From assembly GCF_018449545.1 (NCBI RefSeq), contig NZ_JAAVUR010000007.1:1-64000 (forward strand): DNA of 64,000 bases, in the 5' to 3' direction. Under the pieces are notes generated by a model that was not told where the DNA came from, made no database searches, and saw only the letters and a program-made list of their open reading frames with translations. Both the position numbers and the translations under genes were made by a program. This DNA is from Granulicella sp. dw_53. GTDB taxonomy: Bacteria; Acidobacteriota; Terriglobia; Terriglobales; Acidobacteriaceae. This document shows, piece by piece, positions 7,085-14,810 of this stretch (its first letter is position 1; each line of letters starts with the position of its first letter).

Positions 7085-7555
7085 ATGGAAGTCATCCTGA
7101 AAGAAGATGTAAACAAGCTTGGACATCGTGGCGATGTCGTGAAGGTCGCCGACGGTTACGGGCGCAACTATCTGCTGCCAGGTAAGCTGGCGATTGAAGC
7201 GACTACGGCGAACAAGGCCGTGATCGAGCAGATGAAGGCCTCCGCTGTACGCAAGACGGCGAAGGAGAAGACTGCCGCCGAGGCTCTGGCGACGCAGTTG
7301 AACGAGGTTGAGCTGGTATTCGAGCGCAAGGTCGGCGAGAACGAGCATCTGTTCGGCTCGGTGACTTCGGGCGATATCGCACAGCAGCTCGAGGCGAAGG
7401 GCTTCACGATCGACCGGCGGAAGATCTCGCTGGAAGAGCCGTTGAAGACCATCGGCGAGTACCATGTTCCGGTGAAGCTGCATCGCGAGGTCACCAGCCA
7501 CGTCAAGGTGACGGTGAAGGGCGATCAGCCGGAGGAGGCTGCTCCGGCCGCTTAG
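7085..7555 (+). CDS. rplI: 50S ribosomal protein L9
   Basis: Large-subunit protein that reaches towards the neighbouring ribosome. The N-terminal domain is MEVILKEDVNKLGHRGDVVKVADGYGRNYLLPGKLAIEAT, followed by the long connecting helix and the C-terminal RNA-binding domain (HLFGSVTSGDIAQQL, GFTIDRRKI, LKTIGEYHVPVKLHREV). At 156 residues it is of usual size, with a short Glu/Ala tail. A GGAG-type site lies before the ATG. It ends the ribosomal run and a terminator follows. Confidence 0.97.
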   Translation: MEVILKEDVNKLGHRGDVVKVADGYGRNYLLPGKLAIEATTANKAVIEQMKASAVRKTAKEKTAAEALATQLNEVELVFERKVGENEHLFGSVTSGDIAQQLEAKGFTIDRRKISLEEPLKTIGEYHVPVKLHREVTSHVKVTVKGDQPEEAAPAA

Positions 7556-7578
7556 TTTTTGGTTTTTGTTGGATGAAG

Positions 7579-7626
7579 ACGCGTTGCCCTGCCTGGGGTT
7601 TTTGGGTGGGGTGGCGCGTTTTTGTT
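7579..7626 (+). terminator. Rho-independent terminator after rplI
   Basis: ACGCGTTGCCCTGCC (from 7579) pairs with GGTGGGGTGGCGCGT (ending 7619) over 15 positions, five of them G-U wobbles. It is followed by TTTTTG then TTTC. It lies 24 bases beyond the rplI stop and between convergent genes. Confidence 0.75.
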
Positions 7627-7664
7627 TCGGCCGAGCTATGAGGTTGTTTTGCTGCAACTCAATC

Positions 7665-8048
7665 TCAGGGAAGCGGATGAAATTTTAGATCTGGGAGCGG
7701 AAAGTCCTTACGGTTGTCGGTCATTAATGTCAATTCATGTTCGAGGGCTGTCGCTGCCACGATCATGTCCGCCAAGGAGAGAGTTTGACCCTTCCGAGCC
7801 CATGCGTTCTTGAGGGAGCCTGCCCGGCGCGCAATCTTTGCGGTTATGGGATAACAATCGAGGCTGGACAGGAAGGCCTCGGTTTTTGTTTCTTCAGCTG
7901 GACGCATACCTGCATAGACCTCTGCGATGTTGATCGTCGCCGTCGCCAGGGTATGGCCACCTGAAATCAATTCTGTTAGCAATGGACGCCGATTTTGGCG
8001 TGCGCGAAGTGCGTCGATCAGAACGTTAGTATCCAACAAAAGAATCAT
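7665..8048 (-). CDS. vapC: VapC-type PIN-domain ribonuclease toxin
   Basis: A PIN-fold RNase of a type II toxin-antitoxin pair, expected to cut RNA (often tRNA) when free. The acidic Mg-binding residues are in place: D6 (LLLDTNVLID), E43 (INIAEVYAG), D94 (SLADMIVAATA) and D111 (LMTDNRKDF). At 127 residues the length is normal. It lies 5 bases downstream of the antitoxin gene and is probably co-transcribed with it. The pair is sandwiched between rplI and a copy of the 65-bp repeat. Confidence 0.92.
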   Translation of the reverse strand: MILLLDTNVLIDALRARQNRRPLLTELISGGHTLATATINIAEVYAGMRPAEETKTEAFLSSLDCYPITAKIARRAGSLKNAWARKGQTLSLADMIVAATALEHELTLMTDNRKDFPLPDLKFHPLP

Positions 8049-8053
8049 CTTGC

Positions 8054-8323
8054 CTATTTTTTCGACGTTGCTTGAGGGGTGCGTACTTCGCTTTCAGCTC
8101 GAATGCTCTTTACCCATGCCTTGGTCCCGGCCACTAGTTCAGGATGGTCCCGTTCGTTCCAAGCAGGCTGATCGTCCTGCAAAAATGAGAGCAGTCGGCG
8201 GCGTCGCAGCTCGGCCCGCGCCGTTTCTACCAAAAAAGCGCTACGGCCACGAGGACCGACGGCTTGATCGATTTCTTCGACCAGATCCTGAGGTAAAACG
8301 ATATGTGCTCTTTGTGATCCCAT
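8054..8323 (-). CDS. vapB: VapB-like ribbon-helix-helix antitoxin
   Basis: An 89-residue protein starting MGSQRAHIVLPQDLVEEIDQAVG, an N-terminal strand plus two helices typical of RHH DNA-binding antitoxins. The following GRSAFLVETARAELRRRRL completes the fold, and a C-terminal part (about 45-89) would wrap VapC. RHH antitoxins bind their own promoter together with the toxin. The assignment rests on fold features plus the adjacent PIN toxin. Confidence 0.82.
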   Translation of the reverse strand: MGSQRAHIVLPQDLVEEIDQAVGPRGRSAFLVETARAELRRRRLLSFLQDDQPAWNERDHPELVAGTKAWVKSIRAESEVRTPQATSKK

Positions 8324-8370
8324 AGAAAAGTCCCATACCTAGTGTGCCATAGATCAACGCTCTCGGAAAA

Positions 8371-8435
8371 CGGTCGGGCTTTGCCCGATACCCCACCCTA
8401 TTTGCGATGAAGCTGCAAAAAGGATGGGGCACCCG
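8371..8435. repeat. 65-bp dispersed repeat, copy 2
   Basis: Identical to 1343-1407 except for two bases in the loop. The hairpin arms are at 8391-8405 and 8415-8429. It lies between the vapB start and the 3' end of the prolyl oligopeptidase gene, 9 bases beyond that stop codon, where it could shape the end of the mRNA. Confidence 0.9.
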
Positions 8436-8444
8436 GATTTGTGG

Positions 8445-10586
8445 TTAGTCCATTAGTTTGCGGGTTAGGTAGGTGAATTGGGTGGCGAAGGTGTTTGCGG
8501 TTTGTTTGAGGTCGGCTCCGGCGCCGTGGCCACCTTCGATGATTTCCTGGTAGAAGAAGGGCTTGTGGAGCTCTTCGAGGCGGGCGGCGAATTTTCGGGC
8601 GTGGACGGGGCCGACGCGGTCGTCCTTGGTGGTGGTGAAGATGAGGGGCTCGGGGTAGTGGGCGTCAGGTTTGAGCTGGTGGTAGGGGGAGATGGAGGCG
8701 AGGAAGGTGCGTTCGTCGGGGTTGGAGACGGAGCCGTATTCGCCGACCCAGGAGGCACCGGCGGCGATGTGTTCGAAGCGGAGCATGTCCAGCAGGGGGA
8801 CTTGGATGACGATGGCGTTGTAGAGCTCGGGGTGCTGGGTCATCTGGACGCCCATGAGGAGTCCGCCGTTGGAGCCGCCGACGATGCCGAGACGGCGGGG
8901 CGAGGTGATCTTACGGGTGATGAGGTCCTGGGAGACGGCGGTGAAGTCGTCGTAGATGCGCTGGCGGTGGGTCTTGAGGCCGGCCTCGTGCCAGGCGGGG
9001 CCGAACTCGCCGCCGCCGCGGATGTTGGCGAGGACGTAGACGCCGCCGCGCTCGAGCCAGAGCTTGCCGGTGGTGCCGGAGTAGGTTGGGGTTCGGGAGA
9101 CCTGGAAGCCGCCGTATGCGGAGATGAGGGTGGGGTTGGAGCCGTCGTAGACGATGTTCTTGCGGTGGACGACGAAGTAGGGAACCCGGGTGCCGTCCTT
9201 GGAGGTGGCGAAGAGCTGTTCGACGATGTCTTTGGAGGCGTCGAACTGGGGTGGGGTGGACTTGGCTTCTTTGAGGGACTGGGTGGCGGCGTCGCCGAGA
9301 AGGAGCGAGGAGGGCGTGAGGAAGCTGGTGACGCCGAGGAAGAACTGGTCGTTGACGGTGTCGGTGGAGACGATGCCGACGGTCTGGTTGTCGGGGACTG
9401 TGAGCTTGTGAGGCGACCAGGATCCGTCGGCGGCGCGGCTGTAGGTGTAGGCGCGGCCCTGGACGTTTTCGAGGGTGACGAGGAGGAGATGGTTGCGGGT
9501 GACTCCGACCTCCTGGACGAACTCGGTGGGAGTGGGGGTGAAGATGGTGGTGGGCTTGAGGTGTTGAGGGTCTTTGGTTACGGCGGCGAGGTCGAGGGAG
9601 ACGACGGCGCCCTGAGCGAAGGTGGTGGTGTGGCCTTCGGGTGTCCAGGCCTCATTCAGGGAGACGATGAGGTGACCGTGGAGGAGGCCCTCGATGTCGG
9701 ATTTGCCGGGGAGAGCCAGTTGGACGGGGCCGGTGGGGGTGAGGAGGGAGAGCTCGCTATTGAAGAAGTCGAGGCCGCGGCTGAGGATGGTGGCGGTGTG
9801 GCCCTGGGCGTCGTGGAGGGTCTGGATACGGACGCTGACGTCGTTCTCGGTGCCGCGATAGATCTCCTTGGCGGAGTCGAGGGGCTGGCCGCGTTTGAGG
9901 AGCTTGACGATGAAGGGGTAGCCGGACTTGGTCATTGAGCCGGCGCCCCAGTCACGGGCTACGAGGAGGGTGTCCTGGTCGAGCCAGTCGACGTTCTGTT
10001 TGGAGCGGGGGAGGTTGAAGCCGTTGGGGACGAAGGCGCCGGTCTTGAGGTCGAACTCGCGGAGTGTGTCGGCGTCTTCGCCTCCGGCGGAGAGGGAGAC
10101 GAGGCAGAGGCGGTCGTAGGGATAGAGGCAGGTGAGTCCGTGCTGGACCCAGCTCTGGTTGTCGGCTTTGGCGAGGGCGTCGTAGTCGAGGACGGTGTGC
10201 CATTTGGGGGTGGGCGTGAGGTAGTCGGAGAGCGTGGTGCGGCGGAGGATGCCGCGGACGTGGTGGGCGTCCTGCCAGGAGTTGTAAACGAGGCCCTCAT
10301 GGAGGTCGGGCGAGGGGAGACGGTCGGGGGATTCTAGGACTTTGAGGGCGCTGGCGGCGAGGGAGGCGAAGCGGGGGTCGGCTTCGAGGATCTTGGCGGA
10401 GCGCTCGTTTTCGGACCTGACCCAAGCCATGGAGCGCTCGCCGGAGACGTCTTCGAGCCATTGATATTTATCTGCCGGGATGGGGGCGGCATGAGCGGAG
10501 GTTTGCTGCGAGGACATGAGAACTCCTGTGGTTCCTAGGCTTGAGGAGAGGAATAGGACGACGGTGCTCAGGTGAAGAGGACGCAT
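8445..10586 (-). CDS. Secreted prolyl oligopeptidase family serine peptidase (S9A)
   Basis: Cleaves short peptides, typically after proline. The ATG at 10586 has AGGAG 7 bases upstream and opens a signal peptide (MRPLHLSTVVLFLSSS...SAHAAP), so the enzyme is periplasmic or secreted; an ATG 11 codons upstream lacks such a site. Of 713 residues, the first roughly 430 form the seven-bladed propeller region after a KYQWLEDVSGERSMAWV start typical of S9A. The alpha/beta-hydrolase domain carries the catalytic Ser in GGSNGG (about 572), Asp in TTKDDRVG (about 656) and His in EGGHGAG (about 687). It follows a permease gene by 42 bases on the same strand and may share its transcript. A long opposite-strand frame across it is an artefact. 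Confidence 0.93.
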   Translation of the reverse strand: MRPLHLSTVVLFLSSSLGTTGVLMSSQQTSAHAAPIPADKYQWLEDVSGERSMAWVRSENERSAKILEADPRFASLAASALKVLESPDRLPSPDLHEGLVYNSWQDAHHVRGILRRTTLSDYLTPTPKWHTVLDYDALAKADNQSWVQHGLTCLYPYDRLCLVSLSAGGEDADTLREFDLKTGAFVPNGFNLPRSKQNVDWLDQDTLLVARDWGAGSMTKSGYPFIVKLLKRGQPLDSAKEIYRGTENDVSVRIQTLHDAQGHTATILSRGLDFFNSELSLLTPTGPVQLALPGKSDIEGLLHGHLIVSLNEAWTPEGHTTTFAQGAVVSLDLAAVTKDPQHLKPTTIFTPTPTEFVQEVGVTRNHLLLVTLENVQGRAYTYSRAADGSWSPHKLTVPDNQTVGIVSTDTVNDQFFLGVTSFLTPSSLLLGDAATQSLKEAKSTPPQFDASKDIVEQLFATSKDGTRVPYFVVHRKNIVYDGSNPTLISAYGGFQVSRTPTYSGTTGKLWLERGGVYVLANIRGGGEFGPAWHEAGLKTHRQRIYDDFTAVSQDLITRKITSPRRLGIVGGSNGGLLMGVQMTQHPELYNAIVIQVPLLDMLRFEHIAAGASWVGEYGSVSNPDERTFLASISPYHQLKPDAHYPEPLIFTTTKDDRVGPVHARKFAARLEELHKPFFYQEIIEGGHGAGADLKQTANTFATQFTYLTRKLMD

Positions 10587-10628
10587 GGTGGGTCTCCTAT
10601 AGGGTGAGAACCGCTGCATGGGAGCGAG

Positions 10629-11912
10629 CTACTCGTATTTGAGGGTCTGCACGGGATCGAAACGGGCGGCGCGGTTTGCGGGGATGGTGCCGAAGACGAC
10701 TCCAACAACGACGGCAGTTCCGAGCGCGATGACCGCGGACCAATAATCGATTGGGATTGCAAAGGGGGTAAAGATGCGGATGGAGAGGGGAATGGCGAGG
10801 CCAAGGATCGTTCCAACGAGGCCTCCGCTCAGGGAGAGGAAGACGGCTTCGGTGAGGAACTGGAGGCGAATCTCGAGGGTGGTGGCGCCGAGGGCCTTGC
10901 GAATGCCGATCTCGCGGGTGCGGGACTGGACGTTGGCGAGCATGGAGTTCATGATGCCGACGCCGGAGACGATGAGGGTGATGAAGGCGGCGAGGATGAG
11001 GACGAGGGTAAGCATGTCGGCGATGCGGGCCATGACGCTCAAGATCCCGGACATGATGAAGGCGTTGTAGACGGAGGTGGGGTGGTGGCGGCTCTTAATC
11101 AGAGCGAGAATCCTCTTGGAGGCGGGGAGGACATCCTTGGCGTCCTTGGTGGAGAAGAAGATCTCTTTGACGGTGTCGGTGCCGGTGAAGTAGCGTGCGA
11201 CGGAGTAGGGGATAAGGATGGTCTGGTCGCTTAGCTCGGATTGACCGAAGGTATCGATGCGCATCTCGGCGACGCCGATGATCTCGAAGGGAATGCCTTT
11301 GACGCTGATGGTGTGGCCTATGGCGGCGGCGGGAGTGCCGAAGATGACCTTGGCGAAGGGAGTCACGATGACTCCTACCTTCGCGTGGGAGGAGGCGTCC
11401 TGGTCATCGAAGAAGCGGCCGGCGACGACCTTTAGGTTACGAATGTCTTTGTATTCGGGGGAGACGCCGAGCAGCATGGTGTCTTTGGTGACGCCGTTGG
11501 GGATGCTGATGCTGTCGTGGGTCTCGAGCATGGGCGAGGAGGCGGTGATGCTGGGAACCTGCTCCAGGACGGCTGTCATGTCCTCGCGGGTCATGTAGTC
11601 GGGGCTGGTGGTGTTGTCGGGCCCGGCGACGCTGCCGCCGGAGAACTGCATCTCGATCATGTTCGGTGCGATGGAGGAGAGCAGATCCAAGGCAAACTGC
11701 TTGCCGGTGAGACCGACGGTGACGACGAGAACGATGGAGGCGGAGCCGATGACCATGCCGAGCATGGTAAGAAGAAAGCGGACCTTGCTGGCGCGGAAGC
11801 TGTCGATGGCAAGCTTGACGACCTCGCTGTAGACCATGGTGGAGCGAGCACTGGCGAGGGTGCGATCGAAGGAGGTGGCTTTCGCGTCTTTCTGGAGTTC
11901 GGTAACAGCCAT
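10629..11912 (-). CDS. MacB/FtsX-type ABC transporter permease
   Basis: A 427-residue inner-membrane protein. It has an N-terminal transmembrane helix (RFLLTMLGMVIGSASIVLVVTV, about 45-66), a large periplasmic MacB-PCD domain (about 75-290) and three C-terminal helices (about 300-420). The conserved FtsX segment GIMNSMLANVQSRTREIGIRKALGAT lies before the penultimate helix. Such permeases work with a MacB-type ATPase and often an adaptor; none is encoded here, so the ATPase must be elsewhere or the protein acts as a mechanotransmission half. The start at 11912 has no strong Shine-Dalgarno; an internal ATG (residue 26, MVYSEVVKL) is an alternative. The prolyl oligopeptidase gene follows downstream. 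Confidence 0.9.
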   Translation of the reverse strand: MAVTELQKDAKATSFDRTLASARSTMVYSEVVKLAIDSFRASKVRFLLTMLGMVIGSASIVLVVTVGLTGKQFALDLLSSIAPNMIEMQFSGGSVAGPDNTTSPDYMTREDMTAVLEQVPSITASSPMLETHDSISIPNGVTKDTMLLGVSPEYKDIRNLKVVAGRFFDDQDASSHAKVGVIVTPFAKVIFGTPAAAIGHTISVKGIPFEIIGVAEMRIDTFGQSELSDQTILIPYSVARYFTGTDTVKEIFFSTKDAKDVLPASKRILALIKSRHHPTSVYNAFIMSGILSVMARIADMLTLVLILAAFITLIVSGVGIMNSMLANVQSRTREIGIRKALGATTLEIRLQFLTEAVFLSLSGGLVGTILGLAIPLSIRIFTPFAIPIDYWSAVIALGTAVVVGVVFGTIPANRAARFDPVQTLKYE

Positions 11913-12042
11913 AACTTGTTAGATTAGACGCCTTTTCCGCGCGGAATGGTGCGATTTTTGCCGCCAGCGGCTCCTAAAGGGCGGTGGGGAGGCTTTTGGT
12001 GTCTTTATGCCTTCTTTATTCCGTGGGTGGCAGGCTAAGTGT

Positions 12043-12402
12043 ATGAGAAGTAAGAGAAGGCAGATAGCGACCTGGGGTGCGGATCAGGGCGACCGCATCG
12101 AGGGGGATGCGGTGGCGTCGCCGGAGGGCGGGAGCTCGTTCGTCGCGGGACTGCTTTATGCTTTGCTCTTTCCGGTGCTAGTGGGGGCGCTGATTGTGGG
12201 CTGTCTGGTTCCGCAGCGAGGCGGGTCTTCAATTACGGGCAGGTTTGGGTTGCCGGAGGTGGTTCTGGCTGCTCTTGCGGTGGGAGCCGTGGTGGTGCTG
12301 GTTGGGGTTCTGGTGATGATTGTGGTCTTTCATCTTCGATCCGGCGAGAAGGCGGAGGCTACGTGCGGTTGTGGCGATCGTGATTCGGTGGAGAGCCAAT
12401 GA
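12043..12402 (+). CDS. Small membrane protein, unknown
   Basis: About 119 residues from the ATG at 12043 (an ATG at 12007 would add 12). It has two hydrophobic segments, SFVAGLLYALLFPVLVGALI and PEVVLAALAVGAVVVLVGVL, separated by a short basic loop, and a Cys-containing acidic C-terminus. No family recognised. Support that it is real comes from the ATGA overlap with the next frame, which also encodes a membrane segment. No strong ribosome-binding site is visible. Confidence 0.5.
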   Translation: MRSKRRQIATWGADQGDRIEGDAVASPEGGSSFVAGLLYALLFPVLVGALIVGCLVPQRGGSSITGRFGLPEVVLAALAVGAVVVLVGVLVMIVVFHLRSGEKAEATCGCGDRDSVESQ

Positions 12403-12608
12403 GGGAGCGTGGAGGTCAGCAGGCGAGCCGGTTGGGGAGGGGCAAGAGGTTCTTCTTGCTGTTCGTTGGGAAGAGGCTGCCGCCGTCACATGCCGCGATG
12501 CCGGAGAAGAGCGAGCCGGAGGCGGAGACGTTTCTGCTTGCGGTGATGGGTGCTACGGTTTTGGTTTTGGTGGTGGTCTTGTATGCGTGGTTGCGGGGAA
12601 GAGTCTAG
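12399..12608 (+). CDS. Small single-pass membrane protein, unknown
   Basis: 69 residues. The ATG overlaps the TGA of the preceding gene (ATGA at 12399-12402), suggesting translational coupling. It has a basic N-terminus, an acidic stretch (MPEKSEPEAE) and one C-terminal helix (TFLLAVMGATVLVLVVVLYAW) ending RGRV. No known family. It runs convergently towards the dehydrogenase gene. Confidence 0.5.
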   Translation: MRERGGQQASRLGRGKRFFLLFVGKRLPPSHAAMPEKSEPEAETFLLAVMGATVLVLVVVLYAWLRGRV

Positions 12609-12631
12609 GCAGCTTGCTTGAGGCGGATTTT

Positions 12632-13384
12632 TTAGACCTGGGCGAGGCCGCCGTCGATGGCGATGTCGGAGCCGGACATGTAGCTGCTGTCGTCGGAGGC
12701 TAGAAAGACTACGGCCTTGGCGATCTCTTCCGAGGTGCCCAGGCGGTGCATCGGCATGGTGGTAGCGAGCCTCTTGTTTACCTGCTCGATCTGCTCGTCG
12801 GTGAGGTTGTGGGTCTTGAGGATTGGCGTATCGATGTACCCGCCGCTGACGACGTTGACACGGATTCCGCGATCGGAGAGTTCGGTTGTCCATGTGCGCG
12901 CGAAGGAGCGGACCGCGGCTTTGCTCGCGGCGTTCACGGTCATTCCGGAAACGCCTTTGACCGCGGCGACCGAGGAATTCAATATGATCGAACTCCCTGG
13001 ACCCATGAGGGGAAGGGCTTTCTGGACGGTGAAGAGGACTCCGCGCACGTTGGTGTCGAAGGCCAGATCGTAGTTCTGCTCGGTGAGCTTGTCGAGAGTT
13101 GCGTGCTGATTGGTGATGCCCGCGTTGGCGAAGAGAATGTCGATGCGCCCTTTCTCTGCGGAGATCTGCGCGTAGAGACGATCCAAGTTGGCTAAGTTGG
13201 TTACGTCTCCCTGTACTGCTGTTACGTTTTTTCCGATCAGCGCTACCGCCGCATCGAGCTCTCTCTGCCGGCGTCCGGTGATGTAGACGTAGGCCCCTTC
13301 GGCGACGAAGTATGCGGCTGTTGTAAGCCCGATGCCGCTGTTGCCGCCGGTGATGACTGCTATTTTTCCTGCCAGTTTGCTCAA
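12632..13384 (-). CDS. Short-chain dehydrogenase/reductase with catalytic Tyr replaced
   Basis: 250 residues of the classical SDR fold. The NAD(P)-binding motif TGGNSGIG is at about 12-19, GDVT at about 59-62, FANAGI near 85-90, and the catalytic Ser region LNSSVAAVKG near 135-144. The usual YxxxK is NAASK at 151-155: the lysine is kept but the proton-donating tyrosine is Asn (codon AAC). The normal SPG after strand 6 is SGG. It starts with TTG at 13384 with GAGGAG 6-7 bases upstream. It is divergent from a TetR gene over a shared palindrome, so probably regulated by it. The substrate is unknown, and classical SDR chemistry is doubtful. Confidence 0.88.
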   Translation of the reverse strand: MSKLAGKIAVITGGNSGIGLTTAAYFVAEGAYVYITGRRQRELDAAVALIGKNVTAVQGDVTNLANLDRLYAQISAEKGRIDILFANAGITNQHATLDKLTEQNYDLAFDTNVRGVLFTVQKALPLMGPGSSIILNSSVAAVKGVSGMTVNAASKAAVRSFARTWTTELSDRGIRVNVVSGGYIDTPILKTHNLTDEQIEQVNKRLATTMPMHRLGTSEEIAKAVVFLASDDSSYMSGSDIAIDGGLAQV

Positions 13385-13422
13385 GCGACTCTCCTCACAG
13401 TTTTGGAAGATGAGCTTTCATA

Positions 13423-13448
13423 GCAAACATGATTGCTATCATGTTTGC
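13423..13448. promoter_or_regulatory. Palindromic operator between SDR and TetR genes
   Basis: Perfect 11-base arms, GCAAACATGAT (13423-13433) and ATCATGTTTGC (13438-13448), around TGCT. It sits about 40 bases upstream of the SDR start and 60 upstream of the TetR start. Half-site-like GCATGAT and AACATGAA follow at about 13459-13478. Position and symmetry fit a TetR-family operator controlling both genes. Confidence 0.75.
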
Positions 13449-13510
13449 CATATGCCAAGCATGATCTATAACATGAATAATGTCAAGGACTGAGAGAACG
13501 GAGGAAGATC

Positions 13511-14065
13511 ATGCGATATCCAGCGTCAGAGACTGCTGAAAAACACACACGCATTTTGCAGGAGGCGTCGCGGCTGTTCCGTGAGCGGGGCTTCTCGGGT
13601 GTCAGCCTGAGCGAGATTATGAAGGCAACGGGATTGACGCATGGGCCGTTCTACAATCACTTCTCTTCCAAAGAGGCTCTGATGGCAGAGAGCACCGAGT
13701 ACGCTATGCGCGTGTCGCTCGAAGGCCTAGAGAAGGTTGGTAACTCTCCTGAGATAGATGCCGTTCATTTGGATCGGTATCTCAGTACGTATCACCGTGA
13801 CAATCCGGGCAAGGGTTGCAGCATGGCGGCACTAGCCGCTGAGATTTGCAGGGAGCCTGCGGTTCAGGGCCCGTTCACGACACAGGTGAAGGCCGTGATC
13901 GAAAAGATGGCGACCTATCTTCCCTGGCGCTCCAAGCGGACGGCGCGCGCGGATTCGATTCGGCGGCTCTCTGCGGTTGTGGGTGCGGTGATTTTGTCCC
14001 GGGCGGTGAATGATGATGCACTGTCCGATGAGATTCTGCGAGAGGTGCGGAAGGGGTTTGTGTAG
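13511..14065 (+). CDS. TetR/AcrR family transcriptional repressor
   Basis: 184 residues. The N-terminal helix-turn-helix (about 10-57) reads RILQEASRLFRERGFSGVSLSEIMKATGLTHGPFYNHFSSKEAL, an almost textbook TetR DNA-binding domain. The C-terminal ligand domain (about 60-184) includes NPGKGCSMAALAAEICREPA, as in regulators of divergent oxidoreductase genes. A GGAGGA site lies before the ATG. It is expected to repress itself and the divergent SDR gene through the palindrome at 13423-13448. The inducer is unknown. Confidence 0.93.
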   Translation: MRYPASETAEKHTRILQEASRLFRERGFSGVSLSEIMKATGLTHGPFYNHFSSKEALMAESTEYAMRVSLEGLEKVGNSPEIDAVHLDRYLSTYHRDNPGKGCSMAALAAEICREPAVQGPFTTQVKAVIEKMATYLPWRSKRTARADSIRRLSAVVGAVILSRAVNDDALSDEILREVRKGFV

Positions 14066-14100
14066 AGGTTTTGTTATTGATTGAGGTGTTGTTCGGTGAG

Positions 14101-14129
14101 CGCTTCCAGCCCTTCTATGGCTGGAAGCG
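14101..14129. terminator. Strong stem-loop between convergent TetR and response-regulator genes
   Basis: CGCTTCCAGCC (14101-14111) pairs perfectly with GGCTGGAAGCG (14119-14129) over a 7-base loop. It overlaps the stop codon of the response-regulator gene on the minus strand and lies 36 bases past the TetR stop. No clear U-tract follows on either strand, so calling it a terminator is tentative. Confidence 0.45.
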
Positions 14130-14810
14130 GTAGCCTACGTAGTTTTCGGTGAGGAGATAGCGGGGGGTTGCGGGGTCGGCTTCTAGCTTGCGGCGGAGTT
14201 GGCTGATGTAGGTTCGCAGGTACTCGCGTTCGTCGCCGTACTCGGCTCCCCAGATGGTGGAGAGGAGACGATGGTGGGTGAGGGGCTTGCCAGCGTTCTG
14301 CATGAGTAGATGGAGGAGACCGAACTCCTTGGGGGTGAGGTGGATGTCCTTCGAGTGCTTCATGACGCGATATCCGACGGGGTCGAGAGTGATCTCTCCT
14401 ACCTGCAGGGTGCGGTCGGCATCCTCGTTGAGGACGCGGGTTCTGCGAAGCGCGGCTCGGATGCGGGCGGCGAGCTCGGATAGCTGGAAGGGCTTGGTGA
14501 CGTAGTCGTCGGCGCCTGCGTCCAAGGCGGCTACCTTATCTTCTTCGCTGTCGCGAACGGTGAGCACGATGATGGGAAGCGAGGGGTGGGCTTCGCGAAT
14601 CTTTCTGCAGGCGGCCATGCCGCCCATACCGGGCATGTTGAGATCGAGGAGAACGACGTCGTAGTGGCCGTTGCGAAGTTCGGCGATGCCGTACTCGCCG
14701 GTAGAGGCCTCCTGGATGGTGAGGCCGACGGCTTGAAGGGTGCTGCGCAGACTGTGACGGAGGGCGGAGTCGTCCTCGATGATGAGTACTGAGCCTGGAG
14801 TCTGAGTCAT
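14115..14810 (-). CDS. OmpR/KdpE-family response regulator
   Basis: 231 residues from the ATG at 14810. The receiver domain (about 7-120) has the acidic pair near 12-14 (IIEDD), the phospho-acceptor D56 (VVLLDLNMPG), the conserved T (VLTVRD) and K (YVTKPF). The C-terminal winged-helix domain (about 135-229) reads LTPKEFGLLHLLMQNAGKPLTHHRLLSTIWG, then REYLRTYISQLRRKLEAD. The sequence is closest to KdpE. Its ATG overlaps the TGA of the histidine kinase gene (ATGA). No kdpFABC potassium-pump genes are visible nearby, so its targets are unknown. A longer upstream extension of this frame overlaps the kinase and is not coding. Confidence 0.93.
   Translation of the reverse strand: MTQTPGSVLIIEDDSALRHSLRSTLQAVGLTIQEASTGEYGIAELRNGHYDVVLLDLNMPGMGGMAACRKIREAHPSLPIIVLTVRDSEEDKVAALDAGADDYVTKPFQLSELAARIRAALRRTRVLNEDADRTLQVGEITLDPVGYRVMKHSKDIHLTPKEFGLLHLLMQNAGKPLTHHRLLSTIWGAEYGDEREYLRTYISQLRRKLEADPATPRYLLTENYVGYRFQP

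Noticed and set aside
8478..9938. A 486-residue plus-strand frame
   Set aside because: It is fully antisense to the prolyl oligopeptidase gene, with monotonous Gly/Val/Glu composition and no ribosome-binding site.
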